Part shown: piece by piece, positions 12,848 to 23,328 of the stretch | Position numbering within the stretch: position 1 is the first letter of the stretch | Layout of the letters: each line of letters opens with the position of its first letter | NCBI GenBank assembly: GCA_015183035.1 | Contig: JACZZP010000008.1 | Coordinates: 868,001 to 932,000, forward strand | From: Meloidogyne chitwoodi | Taxonomy: Eukaryota > Nematoda > Chromadorea > Rhabditida > Meloidogynidae | DNA: 64,000 bases | Reading direction: 5' to 3' | Position numbers and translations under genes: made by a program | The notes under the pieces: generated by a model | Databases searched by the model: none | What the model saw: only the letters and a program-made list of their open reading frames with translations | What the model was told of the DNA's origin: nothing

Positions 12848-14655
12848 ATGTTTCGACATATTTTTTCGTCCTATTCCAAGTTTGCTTTTGGGTATAGTGT
12901 AAAGAAAAAGGCAGCAATCGGTTTATTCTCTTCTGTTGCTGTTGCAGTTTCTAATCCAGAAAATGTTACTCAAAGTTGGTCAGATTCTGAATTAAAAAAG
13001 AAACCTGGTTGGTATCAAGAAACTGTGCACAGATTGGAATATGTGATTAAAAAACTTAGGTTATTTTTTTAACTTTAATAAATTGATTTTTTTCAGTCTT
13101 TATTCATATGTTGAAGATCCTTCAATTCTTGATAACGCTGTTGACATTTTACAAAGGTATTATTGTTTAAAATTTTATTACTTTTTTAAACTTCCAGAGT
13201 GGAGAATGTGAATAATTGTGAAATTTCCTGGCGTTTAGGACGAGTTTTTGTTGAACAAGCAAATTTACATCCGAATATGGAGATCAAGGAGAGAAAAGAA
13301 TTATTAGAAAAGGTTAACTTTGATTAACAAATTGCTTAAATTTTTACAAATTTATTTAGGCTATCGTTAATTTGAATAAGGCTCTTCAATTGGAAACTTC
13401 CCAAGGTTCAGCAGGTGCACATAAATGGTATGCCATTGCTCTATTTCGCCTCAAACAAGTGGATAAGAATAATAAATTTCTCAAAAATGCTGACAAAGAA
13501 ATTATTAAACATTTTGAAACTTCAGTGAAATTGGACCCTAAGGATGCTTTTTCGCACCATTTTTTGGGTTAAATAAATTTATTTTAATTAATTTATTTAT
13601 TTATTTTAGGTGTTCAATACTTTTTTGTTGGTAACAATGAAGCTGCACTTAAAAATTTGAAGAAGGCCGAGGATTTGAAAGTTAGCTGTCAAATTTCTCT
13701 TTGCATAAATTTAAAAATAAAAAATAACTTTAGCCAGGATATTCAGCAAATCAAGCCTATCTCGGTATGGCACTAGCAATGAATAACAAAAAGGATGAGG
13801 CAATTGTTATAATGAAAAAAGCATTGCAAGGGACTTCCAAAAACAAGGCGGACAGGAAGGTATTTTCTAATTTTTAGATAAATATTTAAAACAATTTAAG
13901 GTTAGATTTTTTATTTGGATATACTATAGTATACCGGACGCAAAATTTTGTATCAAAAGACATACCATTCGATTCGTCTCGACGAGCTGAGTCGAATGGT
14001 ACTACTCTCATGATGCGGAAATGCCTAAAAGTCGAGATACAAGCCCCTAAAATTCGAAAACCCAAAGGGGGGAGTAAGCACATTTTTGGGGTGAAAATTT
14101 CAAATATGTGTATAATAGCTCATTCGAAAGAGCTCGTAGAGATCTATCGAATGAGATGAAAATCATCGTGATTGAACGATTATGAACAAAGTTATGAAGG
14201 ATCGAAGTTTGATGGAAACACGCCAAACTTGGACCTATAGGGAGTGTTTTATCACTTCTTCGTGTGAGAGCCCATCCCTGGTTGGCTTTTTGGTACATGC
14301 GTTATTCTACAGCTATAATTACAATAAAATAATTAATTCAGCGAAAACAATTTATGAGCAGCCGCGGTAATCACATAGAGGAGCTTACTCCCCTCTATGG
14401 TTTTTCGATTTTCAGGGACCAGTATCTCGGTTCATAGGAATTTCCGCATCATGAGAGTTGTACCATTCGACTCAGCTCGTCGAGACGAATCGAATGGTAT
14501 GTCTTTTGATACAAAATTTTGCGTCCGGTATACTATAGTACAGCCTTTTATTTAAATAAAAATAATTTTTTAAGGCAAAAGTAGTTGCTCGATCGTTTCT
14601 TCAAAATAAACTGGGACAGACCTCCAAAGATCTTCAATTTGCGGAAGAATATTGA
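12848..14655 (+). CDS. RMD-type TPR protein (regulator of microtubule dynamics / RMDN family)
   Basis: The start at 12848 gives MFRHIFSSYSKFAFGYSVKK, basic and possibly mitochondrial, then a hydrophobic stretch, then a helical TPR-like body: YSYVEDPSILDNAVDILQRV, EISWRLGRVFVEQA, GSAGAHKWYAIALFRLKQV, HFETSVKLDPKDAFSHHFLG and ANQAYLGMALAM. The order and the AHKWYAI and LDPKDA motifs are typical of the RMDN/FAM82 family, which in nematodes associates with microtubules. The last exon (about 14575-14655) is separated by a 700-bp intron that holds the inverted-repeat element 13922-14540; removing it keeps the frame. The protein ends LGQTSKDLQFAEEY. It is about 290 residues, near family size. Confidence 0.85.
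13922..14540. mobile_element. 619-bp MITE with long inverted termini, in an intron of the RMD gene
   Basis: Both ends begin TACTATAGTATACCGGACGC and remain near-perfect inverted copies through GATTCGTCTCGACGAGCTGA and CTCTCATGATGCGGAAAT, about 110 bp, with weaker pairing further in. The first ten bases are themselves a palindrome (TACTATAGTA). No transposase is present. Part of the interior (14282-14413) is similar, inverted, to 16093-16229 in the element at 15940-16294. The target duplication is unclear; a bare TA is possible. Confidence 0.85.
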
Positions 14656-15690
14656 CCGAAGGATTTCATTATTCTGGACATAAAACGATAAAAATAGATA
14701 GGTTTATTTTTTGAAAATTATTTGTTATGTAACATTTGATTCATCAGGATTGTTTTTAAAAGGTGATAAATATGTAGTTTATTTTTATTAAAAGAATTAT
14801 AAATAAATAAAAAAATTTTGAAATTGATGACACCCAAAATATGGGAATGAAAGTCTTAATGTCTAATATATGTGAACGATTACACTTATTTAATTTAAGC
14901 ATCTCTGAAGTCTCGACAACTTTTTTCAAAAAATGTTACAATTAAATTTGAATGTTTTAATCAATTTATTAAGACTTTAATTAAATTTTTTATAAAAATT
15001 TAATTTTTAAAATATTTAAGTTAATTAACATGATTTCAAACATTTTCTCATCTGAAGAAAATTAATTTTTGATATAATATATTAATCAATAGATGATAAC
15101 TTTGAGGTTAATTATTAAGTATATTTAAGTCTTTTTTTCTTTTTTTGTTTTAATGAGTTCACAATTAGAGGAGAGATTAGAGCAATTGGTAGAAGATATA
15201 TAGATATACGTGGAAAAAATAACAAAAGGATAGTTAAAGTTTAATACGAAGACAAAGTGAGTAGAAAACAAAGAAAAGTATTAATCGATGGCTATTTTGG
15301 TGTATGCCGAAATATGGAAGACACACCTGAGATCAGAGGAAAGTCATTGGCCAACTGTTTGTTATGCCTCTGGAAGAAAAAATAAAACAAAGGATGAGGA
15401 AGTCTATTGAACCAATCAGGGGTTTATATAATTTTGCTGCTGCAATTGTTCTTTTCTTTCAAAAGAAGCATAAGTCTTTTCCCGCAGAAGAACTGCAGTG
15501 TTTGTGTGTTTGTTTTCTCTCTTAGGGCTTTCCTTTCTTCGTCTTTCAAGCAAAAACAACTTTGAAACACGCAAAACACTAAATTTTCTTGTGAGTGGCA
15601 TTCTACATCAATCATCATTTTGGAGTCCAATTTTCCCAATAACCATTGGAAAAGTTTATTATTATTATTATTTATTTTCATCTTTTTGGT
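14656..15690. other. Intergenic, no gene seen
   Basis: AT-rich spacer after the RMD gene and before the BTB-like gene. I found no open frame with conserved motifs and no clear repeat. The last 150 bases should contain the promoter and 5' UTR of the BTB-like gene. Confidence 0.4.
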
Positions 15691-18360
15691 ATGGCCAATT
15701 TCTTACGTCGATTAATCACAAAATCGAGGTCCAATTCCCCCCAAAAGGGTCAACAACAAAAACAACAACAACAACAGCCAACATTTCCTAATTTGGAATG
15801 TGAAGATGATGAATGTTGTTATTTAGCTGGGCCTTCAACAATAATTCCCAATCATATTCCAATAAATCAATCTAATAGAAAACAACAGAAAGAAGATATT
15901 TGGGTTTCTTCAGCACAAGTAGATACTGAATAATAAAAGGGTACTTGTGTATTTCTCCCCAACTTTTTACGGATAAATTTTTGAGGACAAATTTATTTAA
16001 AAGATTTGTCATTCGAAAGAGTTCGAAGAGATGAATCGAATTAGCCCTGAATGAAGTCGAATCATCGACTATGAGCCGAGATACAGATATCTGAAATTCG
16101 AAAAATCATAGGGGGGAGTAAGCTCCTTTATGTGATTACCGCGGCTGCTATTAACTTATTTTCGATGGATTTATTATTTTGCTGTAATTTTAGCCCTAGA
16201 ATAATGCATGTATCAAGAGGCTTTTGATAAGTAATAAAACACCCCCAATATAAAAACATATCCGTAAAAAGTTAGGGGATAATAAACAATTACCTTCTAT
16301 ATATTCCCATAGATGTGATTATATGGATATCGTTTAATTTTATCTGTTTTTTAAGCAATCTCAAATACCAAATCATCAAATAGTAAGTAAACCTTTGCAA
16401 AGTTCACCAGACTCAAAAAGGCGTTCTCCTCATCCTCCTTCAAAAGCACATTCACCTAGTTGTCTTTCTAGAAGAAAATGTTCTATTGGAGAAGATCCCG
16501 GCACTTCCTCACAAGAGGTTCTTCGGAACTTAAAAAGTTCAATGTTTTAAATATTTCCGTTAATTTTATATTCTTATTAAATAAAAAATAATAATATTTT
16601 TTATTATTATTTTTAGTTACTAAGTCCATCATTATGGCCAAGTTCTCCATCATCAACTCCTTGGTTGCGCAATTGCTATTCGAATGCTGAGAGTGCAACT
16701 GACAGTTCCCAACGACCAACTTCATCACAAATACCACAATTTAAAATAGAAGGAGAATATGGGGGACAAATTGAAAGAAAAGAAAAGGAAGAAAATGAAG
16801 TAATTTTAAAATAATTTAACATTAATAATATTTTAATTATTTTTAAACATTATAATATTTCCTTTTTAGTATCCATCAGCATTACAATTATTAGCTTCTC
16901 AACAAAGAAATAGATCATCTAGTAGTCCAAGAAAAACAATAGAACAAAAAACAACTGCTGAAATTTCAGGAAATAGTAGATCTAGATCTCCAGCAAAAAA
17001 GCAACAACAATTGGCTAAAACATTAGATTATTTACAACCTCAATGTCGTTTAGAAGGATGTTCTGCTGCTATTTTAGTTGAAGTAAAATTAAAAAATATT
17101 ATTTTTTTAAATAAAAATATTATTTTTTTCTAAAAGGATGTACGTTTTCTAGTTTGTAAACACCAACTTAGCCATTCCAGTGATTTTTTTCGTGCACTTT
17201 TTTTAAAAAGTCATGCATTACCAATGGAAGGAGTAAGACATTTAAGAGAAGATGAATATCTTATTCAGGTAAATAAATATTTTTTTTTAATTCTATTTTT
17301 TAAAAAAAGGTTTCTTCACTTAGACATCCTCCCCAAGCATTACAATTTCAATGGTTTTTGGAAACTACAGTACCCTCTCCAATGCTTAGGGATATTTCTG
17401 GTTTTATATAATTAAATAAAACATTAAAAAATTATTTTAGATAATTTATTAGAAACTTGTATGCGTCTTTGTAAAAGATTTGCAGCTAGAGGACTTGAAA
17501 TGCGTTGTACAAAATTTATAAAAGGAAATGTAGAAGGAAAACCTCCATTAATGGCTCTTTGCTGGTTAAATTGGTTGGGCAAAAAATATTTTCAAATTCT
17601 TATTATTTTTTTCTAAATTTAAGGTCATTTAAACATCATTTCCACCGTTCAGTGCAAGAAGCTTGTTTACCTGTTGTTGCACGTTTATCCCTTTTGGAGT
17701 TGGAAAAACACCGACAAATGCTCCCAGAGGCTGTTTTTGCTGATTTATTAGCTATGAAATTACGAACTGCATATCAACAAGTTTTTTTAATTAAATAATT
17801 GTTTAATATTTTTTAGACAAGTACAGTATTCCACACAATTCATAAAATGGACCATTTTCGTGTGGATATGGCCTCATGTCCCAGATGTGGTCGACAAAGA
17901 GAACAAGGGAGAATTAGAGTACAAGCTAGCCCTTGCCAGTAAAATTTTTTTTAATTTAAATTATTCTATAAATAAAAAAATTTTATTTAAAGTAAACTTA
18001 TTGGATGTGAACGTTGTTTACGTGAATATCAATGTGAATTAGGGGATGAAAATTCAACATTACAAATGCAAGCATTTTGGCAATGTGAACATGGATTTTG
18101 GTTAATTTATAATTATATTATAATTTATTTTTAATTTAAATTTATTTTCAAGGCCTTTTTCTGAAAAAACAGAAGATTGTCGTTGCCAAACAATTCTTTA
18201 TAAATCAAATTGGGCATTTAATTCTTCTACTGGACAACAAAATAATCAATCAAAACAACAACAAGATAAATCATTACAACCATCATCACTTCCTATATTT
18301 ATGGTAACTAGTCCTTCTAATCAACAACAAACAATTACTAAAAAATCAAATCGCTCTTAG
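15691..18360 (+). CDS. BTB/POZ-like domain protein with low-complexity flanks
   Basis: The start at 15691 gives MANFLRRLITKSRSNSPQKG followed by a Gln-rich run. Exon 1 ends at 15918 (phase 0) and the next begins at 16356; the intron between holds the element at 15940-16294. After a Ser/Pro-rich region the conserved part reads AILVEDVRFLVCKHQLSHSS then DFFRALFLKSHALPMEG, a BTB-like fold with the usual HK..L...S.FF..LF pattern. It continues EDEYLIQ, FQWFLETTVPSPMLRD and LLETCMRLCKRF. A Cys-rich C-terminal part follows (CPRCGRQREQGR, CERCLREYQCE, CEHGWPFSEKTEDCRC) that may bind zinc, then a Gln/Ser-rich tail to TAG at 18360. Substrate or partner is unknown. The BTB call rests on pattern only. 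Confidence 0.75.
15940..16294. mobile_element. Merlin-related MITE in an intron of the BTB-like gene
   Basis: The left end reads GGTACTTGTGTATTTCTCCC then CAACTTTTTACGGATAAAT; the right end is the imperfect inverse (ATCCGTAAAAAGTTAGGGGA ... ATTACC). The word order GGTACT, CCCCAACTTT, ACGGA, GGACAAAT resembles the Merlin-type termini at 10732-11338. The interior shares about 130 bp, inverted, with the element at 13922-14540. No clear target duplication. Confidence 0.6.
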
Positions 18361-18568
18361 AGCTATTTTTTTATAATTATTTTTATGTATATTTATAAGA
18401 AAAATAAATGTTTATACACTTCTTCACAATATATTTATTTTTCTTAATTTTTATGTTGTTTCAATCTAACACAAAATTATTTTGTGGCTTGACTGAAAAA
18501 AAATTAATAAATTTTTTAAAAAAAGAATAGAATAATTAAAAAAAATTTTTTTATTTATACCTAAATAC

Positions 18569-18576
18569 TATATAAG
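18569..18576 (+). promoter_or_regulatory. TATA box of the small GC-rich gene
   Basis: TATATAAG lies about 75 bp before the ATG at 18651, followed by a short leader rich in CATCATCA. This is the clearest core promoter in the window and suggests an independently transcribed, possibly well-expressed gene. Confidence 0.55.
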
Positions 18577-18650
18577 TAAATAGAGGCAATTATTAAACTA
18601 ACTATAATTTCTTCAACTCATCATCAGTTCAGTCATATAACAACATCATC

Positions 18651-18998
18651 ATGGGAGAAAGAAGCGTCGACTTGTCTGCTTACGTACCTCCGGACGTCAA
18701 AGGCGGATCAATCAGTGGCGGGCAACTGCAAGTGGAGCTCGATGATGAAGACGATCACTTCGCTGCACCGAAACCGAAACAGGCATGTTTTAAAGCTTTA
18801 TTTGCTTGTTATAATTTCTTTTTTTAGCAAGCTCCAGTAGCGGCGAAGCCAACTCCGAAGACTGATCCGGCGAAGCAAAAACCTCCTGAAGCGCCAGGTG
18901 CCAGTTCCACTCGGATCGAGAAACATCAATACACCAGGCCATCGAGCTACACCTGTGTCATTGCTGGTCATAAGAATCCGAAGAATCCCGCAAAATAG
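18651..18998 (+). CDS. Small unidentified protein, GC-rich exons, GC-AG intron
   Basis: Two exons (18651-18782 and 18828-18998) encode about 100 residues. Exon 1 reads MGERSVDLSAYVPPDVKGG then an acidic LDDEDD segment; exon 2 is Pro/Lys/Ala-rich (APVAAKPTPKTDPAKQK) and ends NPKNPAK. The 45-bp intron begins CAG|GCATGT and ends TTTTTTTAG, so it is a GC-AG intron. If retained, translation continues in frame for 15 codons and stops at its last bases. Codon use favours G/C far more than neighbouring genes. There is no signal peptide or membrane segment. I do not recognise the family. The TATA box and poly(A) signal support a real gene. Confidence 0.7.
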
Positions 18999-19136
18999 AA
19001 GAGGGAGAACTGCTAGAGTCATGAAAAGTTTCGGTTTTTCCTTCTCCAAATGTGTATATAACTATTTATTGTATATTTCTATAATGATCTACAATTCATA
19101 TTTTGTAACTTGTATATTAATAGTCATTGTTGAATG

Positions 19137-19142
19137 AATAAA
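19137..19142 (+). promoter_or_regulatory. Poly(A) signal AATAAA
   Basis: AATAAATAAATAG lies about 140 bp after the stop codon of the small GC-rich gene and is its probable polyadenylation signal. Confidence 0.5.
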
Positions 19143-19181
19143 TAAATAGTGTTTAATTCTAGTTTTGAACATATTTAGTAG

Positions 19182-19435
19182 AACCGGAATTTTTGTCTAA
19201 CAGGATTAAATTTTCTCTTCAGAGCGCCTGTGATAAAGACCACTCTCTCAAGTAAAAAAGACGCAGAAAAACCGACCAGTGGAAAGTTGCGGTCAGAGAA
19301 AAATATTGTGACCTGCTCCAGAATTGTACATATTTTCTGCGTCTTTATCCACAAGAGAGTAGCCTTATCACAGGCGCTCTGAAGAGAAATTATAATCCTG
19401 TTAGACAAAAAAGTCCGGTCACTAAATTTAGTAGT
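19182..19435. mobile_element. 254-bp palindromic MITE
   Basis: The two arms are long inverted copies. The left arm carries TTTTTGTCTAACAGGATT, CTCTTCAGAGCGCCTGTGAT, CTCTC and AAGACGCAGAAAA in that order, and the right arm carries their complements in reverse. ATTTAGTAG flanks both sides (19173-19181 and 19436-19444), consistent with a 9-bp target duplication, although part of this word may belong to the termini. The element can fold into a near-complete hairpin. No gene is inside. Confidence 0.75.
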
Positions 19436-19528
19436 TTTTAAAATGTATGACTAACCTACCGTATTGGCAATGAAAACGTCCTTTAGCGTTGAATTACCCT
19501 TTGATAAAATTTGTCATTATGTCAATTT

Positions 19529-19668
19529 GGGACACGCCCGACTAGGCGGCGGCCGACTGACCGCAAGTAGTCTATAGTTTCCACTTTATCTCTATTCGCT
19601 TTATTTAACATACTATTGCGCGTCCAATCGGCCCGCGCCTAGTCGGCCGGCGCCTAGTCGGGGTACCC
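19529..19668. mobile_element. 140-bp copy of the GC-rich inverted-terminus MITE
   Basis: Begins GGGACACGCCCGACTAGGCG and ends, on the other strand, GGGTACCCCGACTAGGCGCC. The flanks TGTCAATTT (19520-19528) and TTTCAATTT (19669-19677) match at 8 of 9 positions. It is a short version of the 7050-7755 element, with an AT-rich core containing GCTTTATTTAACATACTATT. The related partial copy at 51969-52060 shares that core in reverse orientation. Confidence 0.8.
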
Positions 19669-19782
19669 TTTCAATTTTATTGAAAAATTCAAATAAATTT
19701 ATTGATTTTGAGATTTTTTGTTAAAGTTTTTGATCAATTTTAATTGATTTTATTCACCTAATTAATCTCATTTGAAATTTAA

Positions 19783-22565
19783 ATGTCAAGTTCCGAAGAA
19801 GATATTCAACTCTCGGAAAAAGAACTCAAAGTTTGTCTTTATTATTTTTTAAATTAATTTATTTTTGTTCTCGTTTAATTTTCTTATTTTTACACATAAT
19901 CGTCTCAAATGTTTTTTGCAAGAAAATAAATTATTTTATTTAAGGAAATTGAGCGTCGAAGACGTAAAAACAAAAAGAAAAAAGAATCAAAAAAAGCCAA
20001 TAAACATTTGGTTCCTAATAAGATTATTAGTATAGAAGATGAAGAAGATGAAATACAAATTGAACAAATACAAACTGTTAAAGGTAAATAGTAATATTTT
20101 ATTTAAATAAATTTTTTCTTCAGATCCAATTGAGGGAGAAGAAGAAAAGAAGATTGAACCAATAATTCCAACAGATGAAATAAAAGATGAACCTAATGAA
20201 ATTAAAGAAGTATTAGAAGAGGACAAAACATTGTCTACTGTTATTGATGATAATGTTCAAATTGAATATGTTGGTGAACTTCCTGATTTAGATGATAATG
20301 ATCCAAACTTTCAATATTTCGCTAGAGTTTTTAATGCTTTCAAGGTTTTTATTTTTTTTAATTTATTAGTAAGTTATTTAATCTTAAATATTATCTTTAT
20401 TGTGCTTAATTATAATTTTTCTTTGTTATTTTTTAGGTTAAAACCGAGGATGAGCTAAAACGGGAGGAACAAATCAGACAAGTCCGTTCAGATGTTGTAC
20501 AGGATACATTTAGCAAAGCAGCAGCTTCTGAACAAATTCTTCAGGAAGAACTTAAACAGCGAAGAGTTTGTTTCTCTAAATTAAATATAATTTTTTATTT
20601 CTATTTTTTAGAAAGAAGCAGAAGAGTCTGGTGAAGCAACAAAATTGAGTCGTAAGAAATTAAGGATTTCGCTCCAACCTTCAATGGCTGCACTTAAAGC
20701 TGTATATTTTTTAAATAAAGTTTAAAATATTTTTTTTTGAATTTTAGAGCACAACTCGCCCTGATGTTGTTGAATGGGCTGATGTTACATCTAGAGATCC
20801 TTTTCTTTTGGTTGAATTAAAGGCTTATAGAAATACTGTTCCAGTTCCAAGACATTGGAATGCTAAACGTAAATATTTAGCTGGAAAGCGTGGATTTGAA
20901 CGTCCTCCGTTTGAATTACCCGATTTTATTAAAAGAACTGGAATAATGGAAATGCGCGAAACAATGTGGGAAAAAGAAGGGAATCAGTCTTTAAAAGGAA
21001 AAATGCGTGAAAAAACTCGACCAAAGATAGGAAGAATTGATATTGATTATCAAAAATTACATGATGCTTTTTTTAAATGGCAAACAAAACCGCAAGTGAC
21101 AAAAATGGGTGAATTATATTATGAAGGAAAGGAATTGGAAGCACAAATGAGAGAAAAGAAACCTGGACAACTTTCTGATGAATTAAGAATAGCTTTGGGT
21201 ATGCCTGTTGGACCGGTAAAGAATTTGTAAATTATTTTTTTGAGTTTAAAAAATTCTTATGAGAAAATTTAATTACAAAAAATTTTATATTAAAATATTT
21301 TTATTAAAGCTCTCAATAACTCTTTTCATAAAATTGTTTAATTAATTTAATTTTTTAATAATTAAAACAGAATGCAAATAAATTTCCACCTCCTTGGCTA
21401 ATTGCAATGCAACGTTATGGACCGCCTCCTTCATACCCAAATTTACGAATTCCTGGATTAAATTGTCCAATTCCAGAAGGATGTGCTTTTGGATATCACG
21501 GTTAATTTATTTATATATTTTTATTTAAAAATATTTTTTTATTGTTAGCTGGAGGATGGGGAAAACCACCTGTAGATGAATATGGTAAACCAGTTTATGG
21601 AGATGTTTTTGGATTGAATGTAGTTTTTTTAATTTATAGCTCAGATACCTATAAAAATATTATTGTTTTAACGAATAAATTCTCTGAAAATATTTTAAAA
21701 AATTAAAGCTTGCACAAGCATCTGAGCTGGAAGATGATACTCGTATTGAACGTCGCCATTGGGGAGAGATCGGAAGTGATGAAGAGGAAAGCGATGATGA
21801 GGAGGAAGAAAGTGATCTTGATGAGGAGTCTACTCAACAAAAGACGGTTCCAGAAGGAGGATATGTAACACCTGCACCAACCGAAGGGTTTAACTTTTGA
21901 TTTTTTTAAATATATTCTTAATATGAATTTAAATATTTTTTAGTTTTATCACCCCAAGCGGTATTACAACAATTCCTGGAGTGGAAACACCTGGCTCCAC
22001 AATTGAATTGCGAAAGAAAAGAGTTGGTGCTGATGACACGTTTGTTTTAAATTATTTCTTTTAATAATTGATTAAATAATCTAGGAGTAGCACACTTACT
22101 GGTGCAGATACTCCTGCACAACCTCTCTATACTATTTTACCAGAAAAGAAAGTTGAACGAATTAGTGGACAATTAATGGCACCCAGCATGGTTTATGATA
22201 TTGCAGCGGTTTGTTTCATATTTTTAATTAGATTTATTCCAATTTCAGAGTCGAAAAATGACTGAACCAACTGAGGGAGTTGAAGTGTCATTACAACCAG
22301 AAGAATTGGAAGATCAAGGCGGTTTAGAACGTAAATATGAGGAACAATTGCGCAAACAAAATCGTATTAGAATGGAAAATGAAGAAGATTTTTCTGATAT
22401 GGTTGCTGAACATTCAGCTAAACAAAATGTTTTTTTTAATATTTTAAATTAATTAAATTTAATAATTTCCAGAGAAAACGTAAAGTTCAAGAGCAAAAGA
22501 AGTCAACAGCGTCAGGAAACGCTCCATCCAGTTCTTCAAAGAAATACAAGGATTTCAAATTTTGA
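19783..22565 (+). CDS. sftb-2: Splicing factor 3B subunit 2 (SF3B2/SAP145)
   Basis: A component of the U2 snRNP SF3b complex that helps bind the branch-site region. The start at 19783 gives MSSSEEDIQLSEKELK. A Lys-rich and acidic N-terminal part is followed by RPDVVEWADVTSRDPFLLVE and PVPRHWNAKRKYLAGKRG (the DUF382 core), GELYYEGKELEAQMREKKPG (start of the PSP domain), FPPPWLIAMQRYGPPPSYPN, IPGLNCPIPEG and GGWGKPPVDEYGKPVYGD. A Glu/Asp-rich block and a C terminus ending KKYKDFKF close the protein. I see no N-terminal SAP domain, unlike human SF3B2. There are about twelve exons and roughly 640 residues. All conserved blocks are intact. Confidence 0.95.
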
Positions 22566-23328
22566 TTTCATTCGTAGATATTATATTGATATGGTTGGAT
22601 CTATATTTTTCTTTCTTTTTTTATTTGTGGTCTTCTCATTAATTTTCAATGAAATTGGATTAAATTGATTATATGCCTCTCAATGTAAGAATTTAATTTT
22701 TCCTTAACCCGATAAATTATAAAACCAATTTTTATTGAATTGGTGCTGTAAGTCAGATATAAACAAATTTAATATAAAGTTTAGTGGTTAAAAAGATAAA
22801 AGTGAATTAAAACAGCAATTAATTATTTATTATAAGGCAAAAAAGAATTTTAATTTGAAATTTAGCGAAAGATAGGTTGAAAGAAAAAAGCAAAACGAAT
22901 CGCTGAAGAGAATAGGCTTTTCTTACCATTTTATCAGTATAAATGGAAAGAAGAATTTAAGGAACTAGTCGAAAGTTTTTAAGCAAAATTAAGAATTTTG
23001 AAAATAAATGTGATTTTTTCAAACTTTAGAAATAAAGATTTCGACTAGTTATGAGCATAATATTAAGCTTAGGCAGGAACATTCTAAATATTTTACAATA
23101 TTTGTAAGTGTATATGGCGGAATTTTTTTTTGTAAAATACACAACAACACATTACTGTTGCCTTTATAACATTCAAAGTTGTATATTTCTACAGCGTGTA
23201 ATACCAGTGAAACATTTAAACATAATTTAGGGACAGTAAAAAACTCATTAAAAACAAAACTTTAAGGTCGCAAAAATATCGAAAAATAGGTCGATTTAAA
23301 TTAGTATAATAATAAATTTGTCTTTTCT
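22566..23328. other. Convergent intergenic region with a 12-bp inverted repeat
   Basis: This is the shared 3' region of SF3B2 (plus) and the GCK-3 gene (minus). AACTAGTCGAAA at 22963-22974 pairs with TTTCGACTAGTT at 23039-23050, a possible hairpin or small element. Nothing else is supported. Confidence 0.4.

Noticed and set aside
14047..14370. Open frames on both strands inside the RMD intron
   Set aside because: They lie within the inverted-repeat element and show no transposase motifs.
15498..15791. 97-codon plus-strand frame ending in Thr runs
   Set aside because: It overlaps the start of the BTB-like gene in another frame and lacks motifs.
19175..19408. 77-codon minus-strand frame
   Set aside because: It runs through the palindromic element; no conserved sequence.
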